Position numbers and translations under genes: made by a program. Of a stretch of 44,633 nucleotides of DNA, positions 25,675 to 33,490 are shown piece by piece. How positions within the stretch are numbered: the first letter of the stretch is position 1; the number at the start of each line of letters is the position of its first letter. Source of the stretch: Oligoflexales bacterium (GTDB lineage: Bacteria > Bdellovibrionota_B > Oligoflexia > Oligoflexales > JAGOVF01); NCBI GenBank assembly GCA_018060885.1, contig JAGOVF010000013.1, positions 1-44,633 on the forward strand, written 5' to 3'. Under the pieces are notes generated by a model. It was not told where the DNA came from. It saw only the letters and a list, made by a program, of their open reading frames with translations, and ran no database searches.

Positions 25675-26956
25675 CTTTTTGAGAATTCTAATTTTGTTGC
25701 AGATAAATCTTTTTATATCGACTCCCGTCTTTAGCCAAGATACTGATACCTTGAAAATCTTGGTGGGCGATACAAAAATAGTATCCTTAGCTAATGTCAA
25801 GAAACTCAACATTAGTCGAAAAGGCATTATATTGATCGATTTTCTCTCGGAAGATCAATGGAGTATTACTGCACTAAAACCTGGCTTTGTCGCAGTTCAA
25901 GACAACAGCACTGAGAATCGCAAAATCTTGCTCACAATTGAAGTTGAAAAGCCCCAGGAAGAATTTTTGGAAGATACTTCAATTTATCATTCACCGATTT
26001 GCCATAGACAAAACATTAGCTGCAATGCATTGACAGCGAGAATTTCTGGAAAGTTTTCGAAAATTGAGGACTACTTTCATATGGGAAAGCGCTGTCGTGA
26101 AACTGAAGGGTGCGAATTTTCTGCTTCACTAGACCATAGAGAAATAAAAAGAAAAAATACTCTTTTACAAAGAAAATTAGGCAAGTCCTATTCAATAAAT
26201 TTAGAAGAATCAAAAGCAATTTTTCAAAACTCGTGTTTGCTGCAAAATTATAAAGAGCATTCTACTTACCTAGATGCAATTCTCGGGGGATGGATTTCAC
26301 AGGGCTGGGCGGTTTTGCTGTGTGTGCCTAGTAATCAAAAAATGTATCGACTTAAGGCTTTATTTATTCAAAATCTTCAGCAAAAAAATGAAGATAAAAG
26401 CTTCTCTCATTTCAACATAGGTTCAAAATCTGAAAAAGAACTCGAACATTCAAAAATTTTATCGGTTTTAGCTGGCGAAACCAGTAATAGTAGCAATGAA
26501 CTACTCGCGAAACCAGAGGTTCTGATAGAAGCTGGCAAGTCTGCACAACTTCATATCGGAGGCGAAGTTTTACTCACGAGTTTTGATTCAAGGCAGAAAA
26601 ACGAAGATATCAGCTTGTGGAAGCGTTATGGAATGAATCTTGATCTGCGAGTGGATCAAGCTGAGTTTTTAACAGAGGAAAGCTCTGTTAGTTTAAGCTA
26701 TGTACTCGAACTTAATAGCCCACAAAATGTATCGAGTGGATTTCAACTGCAAGGAGCGCGCTTGCAGAACAGCTCGCAGTTAAAACTAAACTCCTGGATT
26801 AAACTCGCGGTGTTGCAATTAGACAATCTGCATTTTGGCGAAACAAATTCGAGCTGGCTTGGTGGGTTTCCGATTATAGGACCACTTTTGGCTTATAAAA
26901 ACAAGGGCTCAGGTGAGTCGACGCTTGAAGTATGGGTAGAAATTCAGTCTTTATAA
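25664..26956 (+). CDS. Secretin-like protein (CpaC/PilQ superfamily, divergent)
   Basis: A 430-residue exported protein. It has a signal peptide (about 1-24), then a small beta domain (28-95: ILVGDTKIVSLANVKKLNISRK and an ITALKPGFVAVQ segment) like the pilus/secretin N-terminal domain that precedes secretin barrels. A middle part with six cysteines follows (C113, C120, C144, C150, C191, C220). A C-terminal half matches the secretin core: LHIGGEVLL (about 297-305), WKRYGMNLDL (319-328), and the lipped end GGFPIIGPLL (400-409) before the last strand. Secretins form outer-membrane gated pores. ATG 25664 keeps the 11-bp overlap typical of this cluster; ATG 25628 is an alternative. No motor ATPase or prepilin peptidase gene is adjacent. 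Confidence 0.68.
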   Translation: MAPSFLRILILLQINLFISTPVFSQDTDTLKILVGDTKIVSLANVKKLNISRKGIILIDFLSEDQWSITALKPGFVAVQDNSTENRKILLTIEVEKPQEEFLEDTSIYHSPICHRQNISCNALTARISGKFSKIEDYFHMGKRCRETEGCEFSASLDHREIKRKNTLLQRKLGKSYSINLEESKAIFQNSCLLQNYKEHSTYLDAILGGWISQGWAVLLCVPSNQKMYRLKALFIQNLQQKNEDKSFSHFNIGSKSEKELEHSKILSVLAGETSNSSNELLAKPEVLIEAGKSAQLHIGGEVLLTSFDSRQKNEDISLWKRYGMNLDLRVDQAEFLTEESSVSLSYVLELNSPQNVSSGFQLQGARLQNSSQLKLNSWIKLAVLQLDNLHFGETNSSWLGGFPIIGPLLAYKNKGSGESTLEVWVEIQSL

Positions 26957-27000
26957 AGTTAGAATCCCTAGACCAGAAACTATGGATAGGGCTTATATTT

Positions 27001-27678
27001 ATGCTAGATCTCGCGGCTCACGAACAATCTATTCAAATTTCTATGCCCTTAACTATTAAATACTCAGATATAAAATTACAAAACAAATTACCTTTGACCT
27101 TAATTTTACTGCATGGATATGGCGAAACAAAAGATCGCCTTTTGCATAAAACCTATGAAGAATTCCAAAAATTATCCGGACGCATTATTGCCATCAATGG
27201 ACCTCTACCGCTGCCACAATACACTGCCGAAGCCTACAAAGAAGGTTATGCCTGGTACTTTCGCTCTCGGCGCCAGGGAGTTACCCTTGTAGCTCCTTCA
27301 GCATGTCGAGAATTTTTTTCAAGCTTAGTAAGACAATTAGATTTAGCTGACAGTCCTATTGTAGTTATAGGGTATTCTCAAGGTGCCTATGTTTTGCCGC
27401 TGCTCGCGCGCGATCTTCATAATCTTCAGGCACTTATAGGTATTGGCGGAGGTGCGCTTGAAGAAGAGTTTCCTGAGCTGGCTGCTTATGATTTTCATTT
27501 GATTCATGCCACAGAAGACGAAATTTGCCCCATTGATCAAGCAAGAAAAGAATTTCAACAAGTTTGTCAGAGATTTAAATCAGCAAGTTTCATTGCGGTC
27601 GAAGGCAAACATCGCCTGGATTCGGCAAAAATTGCTGCCGTTAGTTCCTTGTTAAAGAAATTATACTCACAGAATTAA
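27001..27678 (+). CDS. Alpha/beta-hydrolase, phospholipase/carboxylesterase family
   Basis: A 225-residue esterase of the small carboxylesterase/YpfH-like family. The catalytic triad is S126 in GYSQG, D173 in ATEDEICP and H204 in EGKHRLD; the oxyanion region is LLHGYGE (36-42). No signal peptide is present from the chosen start, so it is probably cytoplasmic. I chose ATG 27001, which has AGGG upstream; an ATG at 26932 would add 23 residues overlapping the secretin-like gene. It follows the secretin cluster by 44 bp and converges on coaD with a 4-bp overlap. The natural substrate is unknown; short acyl esters are typical. Confidence 0.85.
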   Translation: MLDLAAHEQSIQISMPLTIKYSDIKLQNKLPLTLILLHGYGETKDRLLHKTYEEFQKLSGRIIAINGPLPLPQYTAEAYKEGYAWYFRSRRQGVTLVAPSACREFFSSLVRQLDLADSPIVVIGYSQGAYVLPLLARDLHNLQALIGIGGGALEEEFPELAAYDFHLIHATEDEICPIDQARKEFQQVCQRFKSASFIAVEGKHRLDSAKIAAVSSLLKKLYSQN

Positions 27679-28172
27679 GAAGTCTTTTTTCTTACTAGCT
27701 CTAAAATCTCGCTCGGCACCAATCCACTTAAATCACCTTTAAATTTTGCAACTTCGCGAACAAAACTTGAGGAAATATGAATTGACCGCTGCAAAGTGGG
27801 AAAAAAAATAGTTTCAATATTCGAAGCAAGATGTTTGTTGATCAAAGCAAGCTGACTTTCAGATTGAAAATCCGCCTCGTTGCGCACACCGCGGATTAAT
27901 AACCGGGCCTGAATGCGCTGAGCAAAATCGATGGTCAATTCTGAATAAGGTAATACTTCTACATTAGAAAATTTAGCGCAAGACAGCTTAACCATAGCGA
28001 TTCGCTCTTCTATGCTAAAGAGGTTTTGCTTCTGGCTAGAAACTCCGATACCTACTACTACCTGAGGGAATAAAAGACTCGCACGTTCAATGATATCAAG
28101 ATGGCCCAGTGTAATGGGGTCAAAACTTCCTGGAAAAAGTGCTTTTATATGAGTGTTAAGCTTGTTGTTCAT
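27675..28172 (-). CDS. coaD: Phosphopantetheine adenylyltransferase
   Basis: A 165-residue enzyme of the penultimate step of coenzyme A synthesis, transferring AMP from ATP to 4'-phosphopantetheine. The nucleotidyltransferase signature is TLGH (H24 within GSFDPITLGHLDII), with the second motif ISSSFVRE near residues 133-140. Length and motif order are normal. ATG with a GAGA site upstream. It is downstream of rsmD on the same strand, a pairing seen in many bacteria, but here a short repeat-filled gap of 114 bp separates them. It overlaps the convergent esterase gene by 4 bp. Confidence 0.96.
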   Translation of the reverse strand: MNNKLNTHIKALFPGSFDPITLGHLDIIERASLLFPQVVVGIGVSSQKQNLFSIEERIAMVKLSCAKFSNVEVLPYSELTIDFAQRIQARLLIRGVRNEADFQSESQLALINKHLASNIETIFFPTLQRSIHISSSFVREVAKFKGDLSGLVPSEILELVRKKTS

Positions 28173-28204
28173 TTGATTTTTCTCACTTTCAAATTCTCTA
28201 TTGT

Positions 28205-28271
28205 AGATCCTTCGCTCCGCTCAGGATGACTTTCGATCCGCTCAGGATGACTTTCGATCCGCTCAGGATAA
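28205..28271. repeat. Short GGATGAC-type repeats between rsmD and coaD
   Basis: Three repeated units of about 21 bp: GATCCTTCGCTCCGCTCAGG, then twice TTTCGATCCGCTCAGGAT. They share the GATCC...TCAGGATGAC core with the array at 15478-15654 and the pair at 44467-44510, so the repeat family is dispersed in this genome. Confidence 0.8.
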
Positions 28272-28286
28272 GTATTGATAGAGTCT

Positions 28287-28883
28287 TTATCCTTTTACAA
28301 CTCTATACCAATGCACTGCAGTTTGACCATAAAGTTTTGTTTTATAGATTTTAAACTTTGCATCTAAGCCTGCAGATTCAAGCTGAGAGGGGCTCACTTC
28401 CGCGCTGGTTTCAATGATAAAACTGGCGTTGGCCTGCTTAGCTAGTAGACGATTACATAAGGAAACTAAAGTGGAAATCGCACTATAAGGCGGGTCTAAC
28501 CAAACAAAATCGGGATTTGGATAAAGTCCAAAATCGCGAATATTCTCCAAAGACAGTGTTACAAGATTCAAGTCGGGCAGCGGCAGCTGCTGTTTAGAAG
28601 CATGTTTACAAATGGTCTCAATGTTTTGTTTGATGCAAGCGATTGCGGTTTTGTTTTCTTCAAAAAACACTACTGTTTTCGCACCGCGAGAGAAAGCTTC
28701 TAATCCTATGGCACCGGTTCCTGCAAACAAGTCCCAAAACACCGAGTTATCAAGTTCGATTTGTAACATATTCATAACAGCGGCACGTACAAGAGCTTTT
28801 GATGGTCTTGTATTAAGGCCGCTCGGCGCTACTAATTTTATGCCACGAAATTGACCCGAAAGTATTCGGAGCTGTGAGCTCAT
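28287..28883 (-). CDS. rsmD: 16S rRNA (guanine966-N2)-methyltransferase RsmD
   Basis: A 198-residue SAM-dependent enzyme methylating G966 of 16S rRNA. The N-terminal LRILSGQFRGIKLVAP and NTRPSKALVRAA segments are typical of the family. The SAM-binding motif is DLFAGTGAIG (51-60), and the catalytic DPPY lies at 130-133. The ATG has a weak ribosome-binding site. It sits between fadD (33 bp upstream) and coaD, all on the minus strand. Confidence 0.95.
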   Translation of the reverse strand: MSSQLRILSGQFRGIKLVAPSGLNTRPSKALVRAAVMNMLQIELDNSVFWDLFAGTGAIGLEAFSRGAKTVVFFEENKTAIACIKQNIETICKHASKQQLPLPDLNLVTLSLENIRDFGLYPNPDFVWLDPPYSAISTLVSLCNRLLAKQANASFIIETSAEVSPSQLESAGLDAKFKIYKTKLYGQTAVHWYRVVKG

Positions 28884-28916
28884 CTAAACAACTCAATTTT
28901 AATACTGACAGCAACC

Positions 28917-30590
28917 TTACTGAATAGCACCATCCCGTAAAGCGCGGCGCAAAATCTTGCCGACGTTAGTTTTTGGGAGCTCATTGCGAAATTCTATATG
29001 TCTGGGTACTTTATATCCCGTTAAGTTTTCTTTACAGTAGCTTAAAACTTCGTCTTTGCTGAGCGTCGGCGTTCTCGGCACAACAAATATCTTCACTTCT
29101 TCACCTGATTTTTCTGAGGGTATTCCAACAGCCGCAACTTCTAACACACCCGGATGGTGCGCCACAACATCTTCAATTTCATTTGGATAAACATTGAAGC
29201 CAGAGACTATAATCATATCTTTTTTACGATCGACAATTTTAACAAAACCATCGTCGCCAAGAGTTGCTATATCTCCTGTTTTTAACCAGCCGTCTGATGT
29301 GATTGTTTTTGCAGTTTCATCAGGGCGATTATAATAACCTGCCATCACTTGAGGACCTTTGACCCACAATTCTCCCGGCTCTCCAGAAGCGACATCTTTG
29401 CCATCTTCTCCAACTATTCGAAGGTCAGTAGAAGGGATAGGAAGCCCAATATATCCATTGAACTCCGTTATATTCATCGGGTTTATACAAACTGCTGGAG
29501 AAGCTTCTGTCAATCCATAAGCTTCGATAAGAGGAACCTTAGTTACTTGCTTCCAACGGTCAGCTACAGCTTTTTGAACTGCCATGCCACCACCGAGCGC
29601 AATTTGCAGACTGCTAAAATCTAGCTTTTTGAAATCCTCATTATTAAGCAAAGCATTAAATAAAGTATTAACCCCAGTAATTAAACTAAACTTCCAATTC
29701 GCTAGTTCTTTGACAAAAGCAGGAATATCTTTGGGGTTAGTGATTAATACATTCAAACCACCACGTTTCGTAAAGACAAGACAATTCGCCGTCATCGAAA
29801 AAATGTGATACAGCGGCAAAGGCGTTATAACTATCGACTGTATCTCTGGATCTAATTTATTAATAAGCCAAGCTTCCGCTTGCAACATATTCGCAATGAG
29901 ATTTGCATGGGTCAACATAGCACCCTTAGACACCCCTGTTGTGCCTCCAGTGTATTGAAGAAAAGCAACGTCATGATGTTTAGTGTCTGGCTTTTGTGGC
30001 GCTTCACTTTCACCTATGCGTAATGCATCTTTAAAAGAAATCGCCTCAGGAAGACTGAACTTTGGCACCATTTTTTTAACATGTTTAACAACGAGATTGA
30101 CAATGATTGATTTTGGAAAACTCAGCATGTCTCCAAGCTCTGTGACTACGACGTGCTCCACTGGCGTTTGTTTCAGGACTTTTTCCAAAACATGAGCAAA
30201 ATTCGCTAAAATAACTATAGCCTTTGCACCGCTGTCTTTTAACTGATGCTGGAGTTCTCGGGCAGTATAGAGTGGATTGACATTTGCTAAAGTTACACCA
30301 GCTCTCAGGGCTCCAAAAAAACAGATAGGAAATTGCAAAATGTTCGGCATCATTAAGGCAACAATATCCCCCTTTTTTAGACCCAACTCATTTTGTAAAT
30401 AGCTCGCGAAATTTTTTGATTTCTCATCAAGATCTGCATATGTCATGTTGGTTCCCATACAATGGAAGGCAACACGATTTTTATATTTCTCTAAACTTTC
30501 TTCTATGAGCTCAGCAATAGAACTGTAGCGGCTAATATCAATTTCTGTCACGACACCTTTTTCGTAGTGTTTGTGCCATGGTTTAGTCAT
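28917..30590 (-). CDS. fadD: Long-chain-fatty-acid-CoA ligase
   Basis: A 557-residue AMP-forming acyl-CoA synthetase closely resembling E. coli FadD, making acyl-CoA from fatty acids at the inner membrane for beta-oxidation or lipid reuse. Typical segments are KGDIVALMMPN, the P-loop YTGGTTGVSKGA, the YGLTEASP motif, KTGDIA and the C-terminal catalytic lysine in PKTNVGKILRR. The start is ATG 30590 (MTKPWHKHY), with GAGGAG 8 bases before; a start at 30662 would add 24 unconserved residues. It precedes rsmD by 33 bp. No other beta-oxidation genes are in the window. Confidence 0.95.
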   Translation of the reverse strand: MTKPWHKHYEKGVVTEIDISRYSSIAELIEESLEKYKNRVAFHCMGTNMTYADLDEKSKNFASYLQNELGLKKGDIVALMMPNILQFPICFFGALRAGVTLANVNPLYTARELQHQLKDSGAKAIVILANFAHVLEKVLKQTPVEHVVVTELGDMLSFPKSIIVNLVVKHVKKMVPKFSLPEAISFKDALRIGESEAPQKPDTKHHDVAFLQYTGGTTGVSKGAMLTHANLIANMLQAEAWLINKLDPEIQSIVITPLPLYHIFSMTANCLVFTKRGGLNVLITNPKDIPAFVKELANWKFSLITGVNTLFNALLNNEDFKKLDFSSLQIALGGGMAVQKAVADRWKQVTKVPLIEAYGLTEASPAVCINPMNITEFNGYIGLPIPSTDLRIVGEDGKDVASGEPGELWVKGPQVMAGYYNRPDETAKTITSDGWLKTGDIATLGDDGFVKIVDRKKDMIIVSGFNVYPNEIEDVVAHHPGVLEVAAVGIPSEKSGEEVKIFVVPRTPTLSKDEVLSYCKENLTGYKVPRHIEFRNELPKTNVGKILRRALRDGAIQ

Positions 30591-30684
30591 TAATAAAGCT
30601 CCTCGAATTATAATTGCTGCGATCCGACAGAATAGGATGAAACCAAGCTTTTCGCAAGGCAATTAAAGAGTTAAGATCTTGAAA

Positions 30685-31086
30685 TTATTTTTTACGATTC
30701 GACTTATAGGTTACGAAAACCATTTGCAACATTTTAGCGCAATTCTGTGCCAAAGCAGTTTGCGTTGGGTCTTTAGAACTTATACTAATATCGACGCCAT
30801 TTTTAGTATTAGAAACCTGCATTTCTGCGCTATCAACAATTCCTACGCACATATCAGCGAGCATTTTACCTAAATTCTTTACATCAAGTCCTTTTTGGCT
30901 TGGCGAACTTTTTTTAGTTTTTTCCGCTCCGACCTGCTTTCTGTCCTGAATTTGCGTATTTTCCTGCGGGGATTTTACGGGAGCAGATTCGCCATCTTCC
31001 TTTTCCGCGATTGCAAGCATTGAAAAGTTTAGAAAAATTATAGAAGTGAAACTAAAAAAAACTAGCCGTATATTCTTTTTGCGCAT
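30685..31086 (-). CDS. Hypothetical exported protein
   Basis: A 133-residue protein that I do not recognise. A signal peptide (about 1-27, ending in MLAIA) is followed by a charged, low-complexity stretch rich in Lys, Glu, Ser and Gln (about 28-68). A compact C-terminal part contains two cysteines (MLADMCVG and ALAQNCAKML), which could form a disulfide in the periplasm. The ATG has GAGG upstream. It lies 94 bp upstream of fadD on the same strand and diverges from hemL across a 151-bp gap. Confidence 0.62.
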   Translation of the reverse strand: MRKKNIRLVFFSFTSIIFLNFSMLAIAEKEDGESAPVKSPQENTQIQDRKQVGAEKTKKSSPSQKGLDVKNLGKMLADMCVGIVDSAEMQVSNTKNGVDISISSKDPTQTALAQNCAKMLQMVFVTYKSNRKK

Positions 31087-31176
31087 AACCGCCTCAACTT
31101 AAAGTAGTTTAAATCTTAATAATTCAACTGAAGTCTACATTTAAAAGTATCATCTGCGAATAGATTTTTTCTTCAA

Positions 31177-31205
31177 TTCAGATTAGGCTATCTGGCCTGT
31201 ATACT
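31177..31205 (+). promoter_or_regulatory. Candidate sigma-70-type promoter for hemL
   Basis: TTCAGA at 31177-31182 and TATACT at 31200-31205 with 17-bp spacing (four and five of six consensus bases). It lies 32 bases before the TTG start of hemL and downstream of the divergent gene's start. Confidence 0.45.
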
Positions 31206-31237
31206 AGCCTTCTCAGAAAAACTAGGGAGAACTCATT

Positions 31238-32530
31238 TTGAATATAGAAAAATCAAAAGCTGAATATGTACGGGCAAAAAAAGTCCTCGTGGGAGGAGTT
31301 AATTCGCCTGTTCGAGCCTTTAAAGCCGTCGGGGGACAGCCTATTTTTATTGATAGAGCTTCCGGTGCTTATATTTATGACATCGATGGCCATAAATATA
31401 TCGATTATGTAGGCAGCTGGGGCCCTGCCCTCATTGGCCATGCTCATCCGATTTTGGTTAAAGCTGTGCAAGATGTAGCTGCAAAAGGTTTTTCCTTTGG
31501 CGCCCCTACTGTCCTTGAAACAGAGCTCGCGGAAAAAATTTGCTCAATTTTTCCTAGTATCGATAAACTTCGTTTCGTCTCTAGTGGAACAGAAGCTTGC
31601 ATGTCAGCTCTGCGTTTGGCTCGTGCCTATACAAAAAGAAATAAAATTATTAAATTTAACGGTTGTTACCATGGTCATGCAGATCCCTTTTTAGTCAAAG
31701 CTGGATCTGGAGTTGCAACCTTAGGCCTACCGAACAGCCCGGGGGTTCCCCAAGCTGCCACTCAAGACACTTTAATCGCAGAATTTAATGATTTAGAATC
31801 CGTAAAAAATATTTTTTCCGCTCACCGTGACGACATAGCTGCAATTATTATCGAGCCTTTTATGGGAAATGCTGGCTTTATTAAAGCAGAACATAATTTT
31901 CTCCAAGCTCTGCGGCAAATTTGTGATGAGCAAAAAGCCTTGTTAATCTTTGATGAAGTTATGACCGGCTTTCGAGTTGATTTTGGTGGAGTGCAGACCC
32001 TACTTGATATTACGCCTGACATCACCACTCTCGGTAAAGTCATAGGTGGTGGTTTACCTATGGCCGTTTATGGGGGCACGAGTAAAATATTTGAAATGCT
32101 CGCACCGGAAGGTCCCGTCTATCAAGCTGGCACCTTATCAGGAAACCCCTTAGCTGTTACAGCAGCTTTAAAAACATTGGAACTGTTAAAAGATAGAGAA
32201 ATTTATAAGAAATTAGAAAAGAGCAGTGCATACCTTGCTAAGGGTTTGGCAGAGCGAGCTGCTGCCTGTAAAATCTCTCTACAGGTTGATAATTGTGGTG
32301 GCATGTTTGGATTTTTCTTTAGTGAACATTCAATTAAGAATTTTTCTGAGGCGCAAAAATATGCCAGCGCTGTTAAGTTCGCTGAATTTTTTCAAGCTAT
32401 GTTAGGCAAAGGCGTTTATCTTGCTCCGTCTGCCTTTGAGGCTTGCTTTGTTTCAACGGTGCACTCAGATACAGATCTGGAAAAGACATTAGATTTAGCA
32501 TCTGAAGCTTTTATAACTTTAACTAAATAG
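31238..32530 (+). CDS. hemL: Glutamate-1-semialdehyde 2,1-aminomutase
   Basis: A 430-residue PLP enzyme converting glutamate-1-semialdehyde to 5-aminolevulinate, the step after HemA. Landmarks are VGGVNSPVRAF (18-28), the SSGTEA phosphate-binding segment (115-120), D239 in LIFDEVMTGFR and the Schiff-base lysine K267 in TLGKVIGGG. The start is TTG with AGGGAGA at 31224-31230, a good site at good distance. mqnA follows by 18 bp and is probably co-transcribed, linking heme and menaquinone synthesis. Confidence 0.96.
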   Translation: MNIEKSKAEYVRAKKVLVGGVNSPVRAFKAVGGQPIFIDRASGAYIYDIDGHKYIDYVGSWGPALIGHAHPILVKAVQDVAAKGFSFGAPTVLETELAEKICSIFPSIDKLRFVSSGTEACMSALRLARAYTKRNKIIKFNGCYHGHADPFLVKAGSGVATLGLPNSPGVPQAATQDTLIAEFNDLESVKNIFSAHRDDIAAIIIEPFMGNAGFIKAEHNFLQALRQICDEQKALLIFDEVMTGFRVDFGGVQTLLDITPDITTLGKVIGGGLPMAVYGGTSKIFEMLAPEGPVYQAGTLSGNPLAVTAALKTLELLKDREIYKKLEKSSAYLAKGLAERAAACKISLQVDNCGGMFGFFFSEHSIKNFSEAQKYASAVKFAEFFQAMLGKGVYLAPSAFEACFVSTVHSDTDLEKTLDLASEAFITLTK

Positions 32531-32548
32531 AATTTTTGTTTTATAAAA

Positions 32549-33478
32549 ATGGCGATTTTAGAAAAAAATATAGCTCGAAATTTACCTCGCTTAGGCTGGA
32601 TAAATTATTGGAACCTATTACCATTTTATCAAGAACTAAAAAGAAAAATTCCTAAGCTTGATTTAGTCAAGGGCCATCCAGTCGAAATTAATAGAATGCT
32701 GATAAACGGAGATTTGGATTTTGCGCCCTCCTCAAGTATTTGTCTTGCAGATAAATATAAACTCACTATGGCAACTCCTCTTGGAGTCAGCGCAACTGGC
32801 AAAGTTGACAGTGTCTATTTGGGATTTTCAAAGCAGCAAGCGCTGCTTTATCAGTACTATTGTGCGCGAAATACCGAATTAGCAAACATTCTCAAATCCA
32901 GCATGAGCGACATTGATTTTAATTGCCTAGAATTGGCAAATTTAATTTTCAAAAGCGCTAAGATTCCATCTAAATTAAAGGCCCCCGAACGACATTCTTT
33001 TATTTTGAGTTCTGCATCTGCAGCGAGCGTTGGGCTCACAAAGCTGTTTTACCAACTTTGGCTGGGTGCCACTTTACCTCTTATCGATGCACAGAATGAT
33101 GCTCGCAATCCCATCGAACTTTTAATTGGGGATCTGGCTCTCCAAAAAAGATCAAACTACGAATACTGTATCGATCTTTCTGAAGCATGGTTTGAACTGA
33201 CGAAGTTGCCTTTTGTTTTTTCCGTATGGCAGGGTAAAACGACAATGCCTGATGATTTCAAAAAGCAGCTCACTTTGGCAGCTGAAGCAGCTCAATACAA
33301 TATGCATAATCATCCGGAATCCTATTTTCCTGTTAATTTTCCACAAAATGAACAAGGCTTAGAGATAGATTTAGCTTCTTATTGGCAAAAGATAGAATAT
33401 AAATTGACGGCAAGTCATCAAAAGGGTCTGGAGCTTTATTTATTTTTGATCAAGCGTTTGGAAAATAGTGCTATTTAA
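32549..33478 (+). CDS. mqnA: Chorismate dehydratase MqnA (futalosine menaquinone pathway)
   Basis: A 309-residue member of the MqnA/MqnD periplasmic-binding-protein-like fold, dehydrating chorismate to 3-[(1-carboxyvinyl)oxy]benzoate. Family segments are LGWINYWNLLPF near the start, GHPVEINRMLINGDLDFAPSSS (split across residues 43-64), LLIGDLAL, and DLSEAWFELTKLPFVFSVW, typical of MqnA rather than MqnD. An insertion-rich middle makes it slightly longer than the usual 270-290 residues. There is no clear ribosome-binding site; translation probably couples to hemL, 18 bp before. mqnB-E are not in the window. The deaminase at 15669 could act in the same pathway. Confidence 0.87.
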   Translation: MAILEKNIARNLPRLGWINYWNLLPFYQELKRKIPKLDLVKGHPVEINRMLINGDLDFAPSSSICLADKYKLTMATPLGVSATGKVDSVYLGFSKQQALLYQYYCARNTELANILKSSMSDIDFNCLELANLIFKSAKIPSKLKAPERHSFILSSASAASVGLTKLFYQLWLGATLPLIDAQNDARNPIELLIGDLALQKRSNYEYCIDLSEAWFELTKLPFVFSVWQGKTTMPDDFKKQLTLAAEAAQYNMHNHPESYFPVNFPQNEQGLEIDLASYWQKIEYKLTASHQKGLELYLFLIKRLENSAI

Positions 33479-33490
33479 AAGCTTCTGAAA

